64,000 nucleotides of DNA from GCA-2731375 sp964590195. Its GTDB lineage: Bacteria > Pseudomonadota > Alphaproteobacteria > GCA-2731375. Below are positions 35,665 to 44,258 of this stretch, piece by piece. A program made the translations under genes and the position numbers. Position 1 is the first letter of the stretch. Each line of letters begins with the position of its first letter. The stretch is taken from assembly GCA_964590195.1 (NCBI GenBank), contig CAZPWJ010000001.1:186001-250000 (forward strand), given 5' to 3'. Below the pieces are notes generated by a model. That model did not search any database and had not been told where the DNA came from. It saw only the letters and a program-made list of their open reading frames with translations.

Positions 35665-36825
35665 ATGAGTATAGCAGCCATGGATCAGGGCGGTCAGGCG
35701 ACATCATCTGGAAGCTCCGGCATGGGCATTCTACCGTGTCAGGCGATCTCCGCGTTGTGGCGGGATGGCGAGATCACCGCCGCACAGCCCTTGCTGGATG
35801 GGCAGATCCAACCCTCCAGCCTGGATCTGCGCCTGGGCGAAGTGGCCTATCGGGTCCGCGCCTCCTTCCTGCCGGGCCCGGGCAATGACATGGCGTCCAA
35901 GATCGAACGCTTCACCATGCATGCGGTTGATTTGACCCAGGGCGCGGTGTTGGAGCGGGGCTGCGTCTATATCGTGCCGCTGTTGGAACGTTTGGCTTTG
36001 TCCGAACGTCTGTCGGCTATCGCGAACCCGAAAAGCTCCACCGGGCGCCTGGATGTCTTCACCCGTCTGATCACGGACGGGGCCAGTGAATTCGACCGGG
36101 TCGAGGCAGGCTATCACGGCCCGTTGTATGCGGAAATCGCGCCGCGTACCTTTTCGATCCTTGCGCGCACGGGGGGGCGGTTAAACCAATTGCGCCTGCG
36201 CCGGGGCGCCCAGCGCCTTTCGGACGCGGAATTAAGCCGTCTGCACCAACGTTCGCCCCTGGTTTACAGCGGCACTGATGAGGCGGGCGTGGAAAACATC
36301 GCCGATGGCATTGCCCTGACCGTCGACCTGCAAGGCACCGGTGATGATGGCCTGATCGGCTATAAGGCCCGTCCGCACGCGCCCTTGATCGATATTGAAA
36401 AAATCGCCCATTACGATCCGGCTGATTTCTGGGAGCCCATATATGCGGGCACGGGTACGGCATCGGGCCTGATCCTGAACCCGGACGACTTCTATATTCT
36501 GGTTAGCCGGGAAGCGGTTTCAGTGCCCCCGGAATACGCGGCGGAAATGGTTGCCTATGACACTTTGGTAGGCGAGTTCCGCGTCCATTATGCGGGCTTT
36601 TTCGATCCTGGTTTCGGCTGGGCGGAGGCCGGCGGGGCGGGCAGCCGCGCGGTGCTCGAGGTGCGCAGCCACGATGTGCCGTTCCTGTTGGAACATGGCC
36701 AGACCGTGGGCCGCCTGGTCTATGAACGGCACACTTCAACGCCTGATCAAATCTACGGTCAGGGAATCGGCTCCAACTATCAGAAGCAGGCCCTGGCGCT
36801 GGCCAAACAATTCCGCCGCGGCTAG
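35665..36825 (+). CDS. dcd: 2'-deoxycytidine 5'-triphosphate deaminase, double-length
   Basis: 387-aa dUTPase-fold enzyme of the extended alphaproteobacterial type, about twice the length of E. coli Dcd (193 aa), containing two trimer-fold repeats in one chain. Seen: LLDGQIQPSSLDLRLGEVAY, IANPKSSTGRLDVFTRLI and, near the C-terminus, a second beta-rich copy with HGQTVGRLVYE. It makes dUTP from dCTP for thymidylate synthesis. Start chosen at ATG 35665; ATG 35680 and TTG 35626 are alternatives. Its TAG stop lies inside one arm of a large inverted repeat. Confidence 0.9.
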   Translation: MSIAAMDQGGQATSSGSSGMGILPCQAISALWRDGEITAAQPLLDGQIQPSSLDLRLGEVAYRVRASFLPGPGNDMASKIERFTMHAVDLTQGAVLERGCVYIVPLLERLALSERLSAIANPKSSTGRLDVFTRLITDGASEFDRVEAGYHGPLYAEIAPRTFSILARTGGRLNQLRLRRGAQRLSDAELSRLHQRSPLVYSGTDEAGVENIADGIALTVDLQGTGDDGLIGYKARPHAPLIDIEKIAHYDPADFWEPIYAGTGTASGLILNPDDFYILVSREAVSVPPEYAAEMVAYDTLVGEFRVHYAGFFDPGFGWAEAGGAGSRAVLEVRSHDVPFLLEHGQTVGRLVYERHTSTPDQIYGQGIGSNYQKQALALAKQFRRG

Positions 36826-36950
36826 ACCTTTTTCGATATTCATCGAAGGGCCGGGCCGCCCGCTCCCCCTCCCGGCCACCCACGGGACTATGCTCATTGG
36901 GTGGCCGGGAGGGGGAGCGGGCGGATAAGCCAATTCCGAAAAAGGTCTAG
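36822..36950. repeat. Nested inverted repeat spanning two convergent stop codons
   Basis: Outer arms are CTAGACCTTTTTCG (36822-36835) and its perfect reverse complement (36937-36950). Inner arms of 27 bp are perfect complements (36856-36882 and 36898-36924) around a 15-base loop. The outer arms contain the dcd stop (36823-36825) and the histidine-kinase stop (36947-36949). The very strong GC hairpin probably ends transcription in both directions, although no classical U-tract follows it. It could also be a small palindromic mobile repeat. Confidence 0.9.
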
Positions 36951-38857
36951 GGCGTCTCCGCCACCGGCAGATAAATCGTGACCGTGGTGCCTTGGCCAAC
37001 CTGGCTGCTAATGGTGACGCCGCCCTGGGATTGCTCGGCGAAACCGAACACCATGCTGAGGCCCAGGCCGCTGCCTTTGCCAATGTCCTTGGTGGTGTAG
37101 AAAGGCTCGAAAACCCGCCCCAAGGTATCAGCGGGAATGCCGATGCCGTCATCGATGACCGACAGGGCAACATAAGCGCCCGGCGCAAGTTCGGGCAGGT
37201 CAGCTATTTGTCTTTGTGCTATTTCGCAATTCATCGCCGCGATTTTCAGGCTGCCGCCTTCGGGCATGGCGTCGCGGGCATTGATCATCAGATTCAACAA
37301 GGCATTTTCAAGCTGTGCCGCATCGACCATCGCGGGCCACAGGCCGGTGGCGGCAGTTGTTTCGATACTGATCGAGGGGTCGACCAGCCGCTCGGCCAGA
37401 TCCTTGATGTCGTGTATCGCCTGAACGACATCGGTGACACCGGGAGAAACCGTCTGCTGCCGGGAGAATGACAACAACCGGTCGGTCAATTCGGCACCCC
37501 GATTGGTGGCCCGCATGGCAACATCCAGCATTTCCTTGGCCGGCCCGTCCAGATCGGGATTGAGGTTTAGCAGTTCCAGGCTGCCCAGAATGGCGGTCAG
37601 AAGATTGTTGAAATCATGGGCCACCCCGCCGGTCAACAGGCCGACCGCTTCGAGTCGTTGATGTTGCCTGAGCTTTTCGTCCTGCAATTTTCGCTCGGTG
37701 ATGTCGCGAAGCACGACGGTCATTTCCAGATTATCGGTAAAATGCAGCTTGGAGATAGAGGCTTCCGCCGGGAACTCGCTGCCGTCACGGCGAAGGCCGG
37801 TAATTTCTCCACGCTCGCGCATCAGGCGCTGCTCGTCGGAAGAGGTCAGGAAACCGTCAATATGGCCGCCATGGCTGGGCCGGAACCTTTCGGGTATCAG
37901 GGTTTCCACATGCGCGCCGATGATTTCGTCGCAGCGATAGCCAAAAATCTGCTCGGCGCTGCGATTGAACATGGTGATGGTCATATCGCTGTTGACGAAG
38001 ATGATGGCCTCGTGGGCGTTTACAACCAAGCTGTTGAGGCGGTCTTCGGTATGGCGCCGCGCCTCTTCCGCCGCCACCCTTTCGGTAATGTCCTGCACAA
38101 CGCCGATTATGCGGCTGCCCCCGTCGTCCTTGTGACGCTCTATTTCCGCTGTCTCAAGCACCACACGCAGCATGCCGTCGGGGCGAATGATACGGTGGGT
38201 CACCTGGTACCGCTCGCCAGACCGCTGCACCGCGTCAAATACTTCATTGAGCGCGCTCAGGTCGTCCGGATGAATAAAGCTGCGAAATTCCGCCGTCGTG
38301 ACGCCGTTTTGATCCGCATCAAGGCCGAATATGGCGGCGGTCTGAGCCGACCAACTGATCCAATCGGTATCCAGGTCTCTTTCCCAACTGCCGATATTTC
38401 CCAAGCGCTGCGCCCGGGCTAAATTAGACTCCCTGAGCGCCAGGGACTTAAGCGCCTGACGGTCTTCGGTAACATCCTCCATCAGGGCAAAAAAGCCGAT
38501 GACGTCGCCATTCCGCAAACGATGGGGAATGTATTGTATTTGCAGGATGTAGCCGCCATCGGCGGATTGGTAATCAAGCTCGAAATTGGCGCTCTCACCG
38601 GCCAGGGCCGCGGCGATCCAGGGCGCGACCCGTTGATAAATTTCAGGCTGCAGGATGTCCCGCACTTTTGCCCCAATGAATGCCGAGCGTGGTTTGGAGA
38701 AGCGGGCCTCGAATGCCTGGTTAACGAATTGGTAGCGCTCGTCCCGGTCGATATAGGCGATCAAGGCGGGCAAATTGTCCGTGACCAGACGCAGCCCTTC
38801 CGCATCAAACAGCGCGCTGGCTGGTCTCGGCATATTGGGCGGCGTCTCGGAATCCAT
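36947..38857 (-). CDS. PAS-domain sensor histidine kinase
   Basis: 636-aa soluble kinase. PAS1 about 22-130, PAS2 about 140-262 and PAS3 about 268-390, then HisKA with phospho-acceptor His414 in GGVAHDFNNLLT, and an HATPase domain with N-box NLMINARDAMPEGG and G-boxes DDGIGIP and GKGSGLGLSMVFG. No membrane segment, so it senses an internal signal. It lacks a receiver domain. A single-domain receiver gene is divergent, 120 bp away, and is the natural partner. The AHDFNN kinase class is common in alphaproteobacteria. Confidence 0.93.
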   Translation of the reverse strand: MDSETPPNMPRPASALFDAEGLRLVTDNLPALIAYIDRDERYQFVNQAFEARFSKPRSAFIGAKVRDILQPEIYQRVAPWIAAALAGESANFELDYQSADGGYILQIQYIPHRLRNGDVIGFFALMEDVTEDRQALKSLALRESNLARAQRLGNIGSWERDLDTDWISWSAQTAAIFGLDADQNGVTTAEFRSFIHPDDLSALNEVFDAVQRSGERYQVTHRIIRPDGMLRVVLETAEIERHKDDGGSRIIGVVQDITERVAAEEARRHTEDRLNSLVVNAHEAIIFVNSDMTITMFNRSAEQIFGYRCDEIIGAHVETLIPERFRPSHGGHIDGFLTSSDEQRLMRERGEITGLRRDGSEFPAEASISKLHFTDNLEMTVVLRDITERKLQDEKLRQHQRLEAVGLLTGGVAHDFNNLLTAILGSLELLNLNPDLDGPAKEMLDVAMRATNRGAELTDRLLSFSRQQTVSPGVTDVVQAIHDIKDLAERLVDPSISIETTAATGLWPAMVDAAQLENALLNLMINARDAMPEGGSLKIAAMNCEIAQRQIADLPELAPGAYVALSVIDDGIGIPADTLGRVFEPFYTTKDIGKGSGLGLSMVFGFAEQSQGGVTISSQVGQGTTVTIYLPVAETP

Positions 38858-38977
38858 GACGCCTGTATGCAGAAGTTTTCGAATTATTCCAAATTATTTC
38901 GATTTGGACTCGACGATAAAATCTAAATCCGCAATAACGGGCAGGAGACCCTTTCTTTCACTGGTAAATGCGTAGCG

Positions 38978-39367
38978 ATGAATACAGCGGCCGCAAATTC
39001 ACAAATTCGAATCCTGGTCATTGATGATGACGAATTGGTTAGGAAAACGATCGTCATGACCCTGCGATCCGCCGATTACGAGGTTGCCGAGGCGAGCGAT
39101 GGTGTCCTTGGCTTGAAAGCGGCGGCCCAGGCGCCATTTGATCTGGTCATTACGGATATTTTGATGCCGAACAAGGAAGGCATTGAAACCATGCGGGAAT
39201 TGCGCCTGCAAGAAAGCGGTTTGAAGATTATTGCCATTTCAGGCGGTGACCGCAGGGGCGGCAGCTTCCTCGAAATGGCCAGGAAGCTGGGCGCCGATAA
39301 AACACTCAGCAAACCGTTTCGCCCGCAAGAGCTGCTCGCCGATGTGGCGGAGGTTCTGGCCCAATAG
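38978..39367 (+). CDS. Single-domain response regulator (CheY-like)
   Basis: 129-aa receiver with no output domain. Acidic pocket IDDD at residues 15-18, phospho-acceptor Asp60 (LVITDILMPNKEGIETM), Ser88 and Lys112 (LSKPF). Divergent from the three-PAS kinase, so likely its phosphorylation target. A receiver-only protein must act by protein contact or pass phosphate on. A glycine-rich insertion (GGDRRGGSF) lies after the beta4 strand. Confidence 0.92.
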   Translation: MNTAAANSQIRILVIDDDELVRKTIVMTLRSADYEVAEASDGVLGLKAAAQAPFDLVITDILMPNKEGIETMRELRLQESGLKIIAISGGDRRGGSFLEMARKLGADKTLSKPFRPQELLADVAEVLAQ

Positions 39368-39368
39368 A

Positions 39369-39392
39369 AGGCCTGTTCCCATTATAATCCGT
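39369..39392. repeat. Short motif shared with the cox upstream region
   Basis: The motif AGGCCTGTTCCC followed by ATTATAATCCGT here resembles AGGCTTGTTCCC plus TGATAATCCGT at 44529-44551, with one one-base indel and very few substitutions. Both lie in non-coding DNA. This copy contains a perfect TATAAT at 39383-39388. It could be a promoter element or a remnant of a dispersed repeat. Confidence 0.4.
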
Positions 39393-39475
39393 CACGGCGC
39401 CCGCATAGTCGGCGCCTTTCAACTCAGCGCCTCTAATCTATTGCCGATACGGGCTGGTTCGTTCAGTCTAGGATA

Positions 39476-39735
39476 ATACCAAGTTGCGGTGATAAAAACT
39501 CATATAGATCGTTTCAAGAGCCCCTCGGGTAGGAGTGGAAGCGCCGACGGTACCAGTACCTTCAAGCTTTCACGACGCCGCCGAGGGGCTCCTGAAACGA
39601 CCGAATTCGGCGCTTTAGGAAGGCTTTCGGCGGTGTCGCGCGCCGCTTGTGGTACTGGTACCACAGCGCAATGCGCTCCTACCCGAAAGCCTTCCTAAAG
39701 CGTCTATTTGGGTCTTTATCACCGCAACTTGGTAT
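39476..39735. mobile_element. Palindromic MITE-like element with 21-bp terminal inverted repeats
   Basis: 260 bp without coding capacity. Ends 39476-39496 and 39715-39735 are perfect inverted repeats (begin ATACCAAGTTGCGG). The exact centre is the palindrome CCGAATTCGG (39601-39610). Each half contains its own hairpin: 39509-39528 with 39581-39600 (one mismatch) and 39611-39630 with 39683-39702 (perfect). The halves are diverged inverted copies of one another, loops included. TA at both outer edges would fit an IS630/Tc1-type TA duplication. No transposase is present, so it would be non-autonomous. Confidence 0.8.
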
Positions 39736-39763
39736 AACATTCAAAACGGGGAGAAATGGGGCT

Positions 39764-40513
39764 ATGCGGGAATTCGAAACAGAGATCGGGACGGCTGATG
39801 GCAATATGGACGTCTTCGTCTGCCATCCGGAACAGGACGGACCGCACCCGGCGGTCATTGTCTATATGGATGCCCCGGGGATGCGCGAGGAATTGCGCGA
39901 TATGGCGCGCCGGATCGCCACGGTCGGCTACACGGTGGTGCTGCCGAACATGTACTACCGCACGGGGCGCGAGGGGCATTACGGCTATGATCTGTCGCGC
40001 ATCCGGGAGGACGATGGTGAACGGGCCAAGATGTTCGACGTCATGAACACCTTGACCAATGCCAGGGTGGTGGATGACACCAAGGGCCTATTGGCCTTCA
40101 TCGATCAGTGCGATGCCGCCAGCCCCGGCGTTGTGGGCTGTGTCGGCTATTGCATGAGCGGGCAGTTCGTGATGTCCGTGGGCGCGGCCTATCCAGATCG
40201 TTTCGATGCCATTGCCTCCTACCATGGGGTCAAGATCATAACGGATCAACCCGATTCACCCCATCTGACCGCCGATAAGATTCGGGGCGAGGTTTATCTG
40301 GGCTTTGCCTCCGATGATCCGTTCGTACCGGAAGAGGAACTGGCCGCCATGCCCGGTGCCATGCAGGCGGCCGGGATCAAGCATACCATCGAAATCTATC
40401 CCGAGACCGAACATGGCTTTGTCTTTGCCGAGCGGCCGGTCTACAAGAAACCGGCGTCGGAGCGTCATTGGGAAACCATGCTGGCCCTGTTTAACCGCCG
40501 TCTGCGCGCCTGA
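39764..40513 (+). CDS. Dienelactone hydrolase family protein
   Basis: 249-aa alpha/beta hydrolase. Nucleophile Cys130 lies in VGYCMSGQF, Asp185 in FASDDPFVP and His217 in ETEHGF, the Cys-Asp-His triad of dienelactone hydrolases. Expected to open lactones in aromatic-compound breakdown, though the family is broad. ATG at 39764 has GGGGAGAAATGGGGCT upstream. The frame stays open back into the palindromic element, but that part is repeat DNA, not protein. The gene starts only 28 bp after the element. Confidence 0.93.
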   Translation: MREFETEIGTADGNMDVFVCHPEQDGPHPAVIVYMDAPGMREELRDMARRIATVGYTVVLPNMYYRTGREGHYGYDLSRIREDDGERAKMFDVMNTLTNARVVDDTKGLLAFIDQCDAASPGVVGCVGYCMSGQFVMSVGAAYPDRFDAIASYHGVKIITDQPDSPHLTADKIRGEVYLGFASDDPFVPEEELAAMPGAMQAAGIKHTIEIYPETEHGFVFAERPVYKKPASERHWETMLALFNRRLRA

Positions 40514-40553
40514 AGCCATTTTTCGCGCCTAACCCAGTTGTGGAGTATTCGCC

Positions 40554-41708
40554 GTGAGCACGCCTGAGCCCAGCACCCGAAAAAAAATTCTCTACGCGGT
40601 ACTAACGGCCTTCGCGGCGCTGTTCTTCGTGGCCGCGGTGGGTGAGTTCGTCCTGCGGCAGCAAAGAGTGGCGATCGGGGATAGCGAAAAACTGAGTAAA
40701 GGACTATTCACCTATGATTCCAGGCTGGGTTGGCGGCTACAGGGGAATTGGGGCGGCAAGCACCGTCACCATGATTTCGCCTTCACCTATCAAACGGGCC
40801 CGGATGGTTTTCGCGGGCGCTTTCGCCCAGCCGCCGAGCGCACGGGCCCCGGAAGCATCGCATTCTTTGGTGACAGCTTCACCTTTGGTTTCGGCGCGGG
40901 GCAGGGGGCGACGTTCGTTGCGCTGCTGGATGAAGCGGATGGGCAGCGTGCCTATCTGAATTTCGGCATTCCGGGCTTCGCAACCGATCAGGCGGTCCTG
41001 TTAATCGAGGAGATCATGCCCGCGCGGCGGCCGGGAACTGTCATAATGGTGGTCCATTTGGGCGATGATCTGGCCGACAACATGCGCCTTTACCCTCTGC
41101 GGCTGGATAATGGCAAGCCGATGTTCGAGCTGTCGGCGAAAGACCTGATATTGCGGAATGTGCCGGTCTCGCGAGATCGCAAACCAGTCTCGGAGGAGGG
41201 TGTCGATCTGGAAAAGGTCATTCTGGCCGGCTCCGGCGTGCGCCCCGGCTTTTGGAAGGGTCTGCTGGGTGGTTCGGAGACCACGCGGCGTCTTGGTTTG
41301 GAGGAAACGGCCAAGGTTGATTTGAGCGATCATTTACAGCGTAGCCAGGCCCAGCCCCTGGCCTTGTTTCAGGCCCTGGCGCTACGCGCCAAAGCCGCCG
41401 CTAACGGCCAAGGGGCCGGTTTCGGCCTGCTGCTGCTGCCCGGCCGCGGCTTTGTCCAGAACCCGGACGGCGTCGTGGCCCAATATCAGGAGCATTTGCG
41501 TCGCGCCATCGTTGCCTGGGGCGCCGAAATGGCACTGCCGGTGGCCGACGCGGCATCGGATCTGCGTCACCGTTTCCAGGATGGCATCTTTGGCGATTAC
41601 TATCAGAACGAAGGGCATCTGACCCCGCAGGGCCATCGGGCGGTGGCGGATTTTCTGGCGCCCTGGATCGAAGCCCGGTTCGGACGGAGCAGCAAAACCG
41701 GCAAGTAA
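40554..41708 (+). CDS. Membrane-anchored SGNH/GDSL hydrolase-like protein
   Basis: 384 aa with one N-terminal membrane helix (about residues 11-31). The GDS motif (106-108, AFFGDSFTFGFG) supplies the likely nucleophile Ser108; HLGDDLADN resembles block III, and GHLTPQGHRAVADFL near the C-terminus the His-containing block V. The catalytic domain would face the periplasm. Similar proteins act as lipases or as acetyl transfer/removal enzymes on glycans. Start is GTG with GGAG eight bases upstream. It follows the dienelactone hydrolase by 40 bp and its stop is one base from the convergent DnaB-like gene. Confidence 0.82.
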   Translation: MSTPEPSTRKKILYAVLTAFAALFFVAAVGEFVLRQQRVAIGDSEKLSKGLFTYDSRLGWRLQGNWGGKHRHHDFAFTYQTGPDGFRGRFRPAAERTGPGSIAFFGDSFTFGFGAGQGATFVALLDEADGQRAYLNFGIPGFATDQAVLLIEEIMPARRPGTVIMVVHLGDDLADNMRLYPLRLDNGKPMFELSAKDLILRNVPVSRDRKPVSEEGVDLEKVILAGSGVRPGFWKGLLGGSETTRRLGLEETAKVDLSDHLQRSQAQPLALFQALALRAKAAANGQGAGFGLLLLPGRGFVQNPDGVVAQYQEHLRRAIVAWGAEMALPVADAASDLRHRFQDGIFGDYYQNEGHLTPQGHRAVADFLAPWIEARFGRSSKTGK

Positions 41709-41709
41709 T

Positions 41710-42744
41710 CTAGCTGGTGAGGGGTCGGCGCACTGTTTCTTCGTTGAAGGCGCCGCTGGACGGCAGGAACTTAACCATGCGCGAGCCGGTCTCGCCAAAA
41801 CGGTTCTTGCGCAAATTCAATGAAATAGAGCGGCTCTTGGTGATCAGTTCATCGGGGTGGGTATAGCTGCCCTGACTGGCCGGCCGCTCAACATTGACCA
41901 GGAAGGTGATGCTGTCGGCGGAATATTCCAGATCCGAAGTGCCTTCCAGGCTGGTCAATATCGCTTCGCCTTGATGAATGCGATTCTGCGAGGATACGGC
42001 CAGAACAGGGCTGTCCAGACATAACGCCAGGCGCCGCATGGCCGTCATCAGCTTGCCTATTTCGTGGCGAAACTCAGTGAATTGCCGGCTGCCGGCGGCC
42101 CAGATTTGTAAGTAATCTACGATCACCAGGACTCGGTCCCGCTGGCTCGCGGCGATCAACTGGCGCGCTATGTCCTCGACCTTTTTATCAGGCAATTCCG
42201 GATCCGCCTCAATCACCGTGATGCGGGAAAAGATTTCCGCCTGACTTGCCATTGCCGCGTCCAGCGCGGCGTCATCCAGCACGCCGTCCATCATTTTGCG
42301 GCAGTCCAGATCGGCCTGCTGGCATAACAGCCGCATGACCAAGTATTCGGAATGCACATCGAAACTCAGATACAATACTGGAAATCCCGCCTGGGCCGCC
42401 GCGGCGGCATTGGACAGGGTAAAGGCGGTTTTGCCGCTGCCGGGTTCTCCAGCCAGTAAATGCAGCCCGGCGCGCCAGCCGCCCATGTTCCGGTTCAGGA
42501 AATCAAAGGCCGAGGGGACCACCTCGGCGGCGGCGGCGGCGCTGTATTCGCGTTTCAGTTCGGGCAAGTAGTCACCCGCCGTCGCCAACCTTGCCTCTGG
42601 CTCCGCCAAGTCTTTTAGGGCCGCGTCTTCTCCCGTTTTTGGGGCCGCCGCTGGAGCGTTGTCCGAAGTCGGTTCAACCGATCCATCCGACTGCGTCAGA
42701 CCGTGGCCGGTGGCCTCTGGTTGCGGTTTCACAGGTTCGTTCAT
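41710..42744 (-). CDS. Stand-alone DnaB-type RecA-fold ATPase
   Basis: 344 aa. The first about 75 residues are Ala/Pro/Glu-rich and lack the DnaB primase-binding N-domain. The rest matches the DnaB C-terminal ATPase: Walker A GEPGSGKT (99-106), Walker B VLVIVDYLQIW (206-214), the SSQNRIHQGE sensor region and a C-terminal LRKNRFGETG Arg-containing loop. It may be a helicase-like or regulatory ATPase, but its role is unknown. It follows tldD by 11 bp and is probably in the same transcript. It is not the replicative DnaB, which is longer (about 470-500 aa). Confidence 0.8.
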   Translation of the reverse strand: MNEPVKPQPEATGHGLTQSDGSVEPTSDNAPAAAPKTGEDAALKDLAEPEARLATAGDYLPELKREYSAAAAAEVVPSAFDFLNRNMGGWRAGLHLLAGEPGSGKTAFTLSNAAAAAQAGFPVLYLSFDVHSEYLVMRLLCQQADLDCRKMMDGVLDDAALDAAMASQAEIFSRITVIEADPELPDKKVEDIARQLIAASQRDRVLVIVDYLQIWAAGSRQFTEFRHEIGKLMTAMRRLALCLDSPVLAVSSQNRIHQGEAILTSLEGTSDLEYSADSITFLVNVERPASQGSYTHPDELITKSRSISLNLRKNRFGETGSRMVKFLPSSGAFNEETVRRPLTS

Positions 42745-42755
42745 GAACGAAGCTC

Positions 42756-44258
42756 CTAGACCGCCGTGCCGCCGACGGTCAGGCCGTTGATCAGCAGTGT
42801 CGGCTGGCCAACGCCAACCGGCACGCCCTGGCCGCTCTTGCCGCAGGTGCCGACGCCGGTGTCCAGCGCCAGATCATTGCCGATGCCGCCCACCTTGGTC
42901 AGTACGTCCGGGCCATTGCCGATCAGGGTCGCGCCTTTCACCGGCGCGCCGATCTTGCCGCCTTGGACCTGATAGGCTTCGGTGCAGCTGAAGACAAACT
43001 TGCCGGAGGTAATATCCACCTGGCCGCCGCCGAAATTGACCGCATAGATGCCGTTCTTGACGCTGGCCAGAATTTCCCCTGGATCCTGATCGCCGGGGCG
43101 CATGAAGGTATTGGTCATCCGCGGCATGGGCATATGCGCGAACGATTGCCGCCGGCCATTACCGGTCGCTGCCATGCCCATCAATCGGGCGTTTAGACGA
43201 TCCTGCATATAGCCCTTCAGAATGCCGTCCTCGATCAAGGTGGTGCATTCGGTCGGCGTGCCTTCGTCATCGATAGAGAGCGAGCCGCGCCGGCCGTCAA
43301 TACTGCCGTCATCGACCACCGTGACGCCGGGGCTGGCTACCCGCTCGCCCAACAGCCCGGCAAAGGCCGAGGTCTGTTTCCGGTTGAAATCGCCTTCCAG
43401 GCCATGGCCGATCGCCTCGTGCAGCAGAATGCCAGGCCAGCCGGGCCCCAACACCACCTGCATCTCGCCCGCCGGCGCGGGCACCGATGATAGGTTGACC
43501 TCGGCCTGGCGCATGGCTTCGTCAACCTGCGCCTGCCAGTTCGCCGTTTCGATATAGCGGGCAAAGCCGATGCGGTCGCCAACCCCATGGCTGCCGCTTT
43601 CCTGACGATCCCCCTCGCCCAGCACGACGGCTACATTCAGGCGTACCAAGGGACGGATGTCGCGGATGCGCCGGCCGTCGGCGCGCATGATCTCCACCGC
43701 CTGCCATTGCCCGTGCAGGGATACGGTAACCTGGCGTACCCTGGCATCACGGCCGCGGGCATAGCTGTCAACCTCGCTCAACAGCTGAACCTTGTCGGCG
43801 AACGAGACCTCGCCCAGAGGATTGTCATCGGGATAAAGATTTTGATTGGTGGCCAGGGGCGCCTCGCTCATGCTGCCGCCATGTCCCGCGCGGACCGCCT
43901 GTACCGCACCGCCGGCCCTGGCGATCGCCGCCTCGTTCAACTCGGATGCATGGGCATAACCTGTCTGCTCGCCGGCCACCGCGCGCAGGCCAAAGCCCTG
44001 ATTGGTATCGAAGTTAGCCGACTTTATCCGGCCGTCATCCAGCACCAGGCTTTCGCTCTGGCTGTATTCCATGAACAATTCGCCATCATCACAGCCCCGC
44101 AGCGCATCGCCGACGATGTTCTGTACCCGGCCTTCATCCAGGCCGGCCCGCTCGAACAGCAAAGCGGCATCGGGGGCATCGCGGCTGTCGCCAACCGCGC
44201 CGCCTGCCATTTTACCCGCGTTATCGGGGGATTCGCTGCTGGATTTCGATTCGCTCAT
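42756..44258 (-). CDS. tldD: Metalloprotease TldD
   Basis: 500-aa TldD subunit of the TldD/TldE (PmbA) protease, which degrades unfolded or leader peptides in the cytoplasm. The zinc motif HEAIGHGLEGD contains HExxxH. C-terminal blocks KFVFSCTEAYQV, GAPVKGATLIGNGPDVL and CGKSGQGVPVGVGQPTLLI are conserved. An N-terminal extension of about 20 residues is polar. TldE is not adjacent. tldD next to, and divergent from, the cox operon is a common alphaproteobacterial arrangement. Confidence 0.95.
   Translation of the reverse strand: MSESKSSSESPDNAGKMAGGAVGDSRDAPDAALLFERAGLDEGRVQNIVGDALRGCDDGELFMEYSQSESLVLDDGRIKSANFDTNQGFGLRAVAGEQTGYAHASELNEAAIARAGGAVQAVRAGHGGSMSEAPLATNQNLYPDDNPLGEVSFADKVQLLSEVDSYARGRDARVRQVTVSLHGQWQAVEIMRADGRRIRDIRPLVRLNVAVVLGEGDRQESGSHGVGDRIGFARYIETANWQAQVDEAMRQAEVNLSSVPAPAGEMQVVLGPGWPGILLHEAIGHGLEGDFNRKQTSAFAGLLGERVASPGVTVVDDGSIDGRRGSLSIDDEGTPTECTTLIEDGILKGYMQDRLNARLMGMAATGNGRRQSFAHMPMPRMTNTFMRPGDQDPGEILASVKNGIYAVNFGGGQVDITSGKFVFSCTEAYQVQGGKIGAPVKGATLIGNGPDVLTKVGGIGNDLALDTGVGTCGKSGQGVPVGVGQPTLLINGLTVGGTAV

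Noticed and set aside
39647..39763. N-terminal extension of the dienelactone hydrolase
   Set aside because: It would be encoded mostly by the palindromic element; the family start and ribosome-binding site are at 39764.
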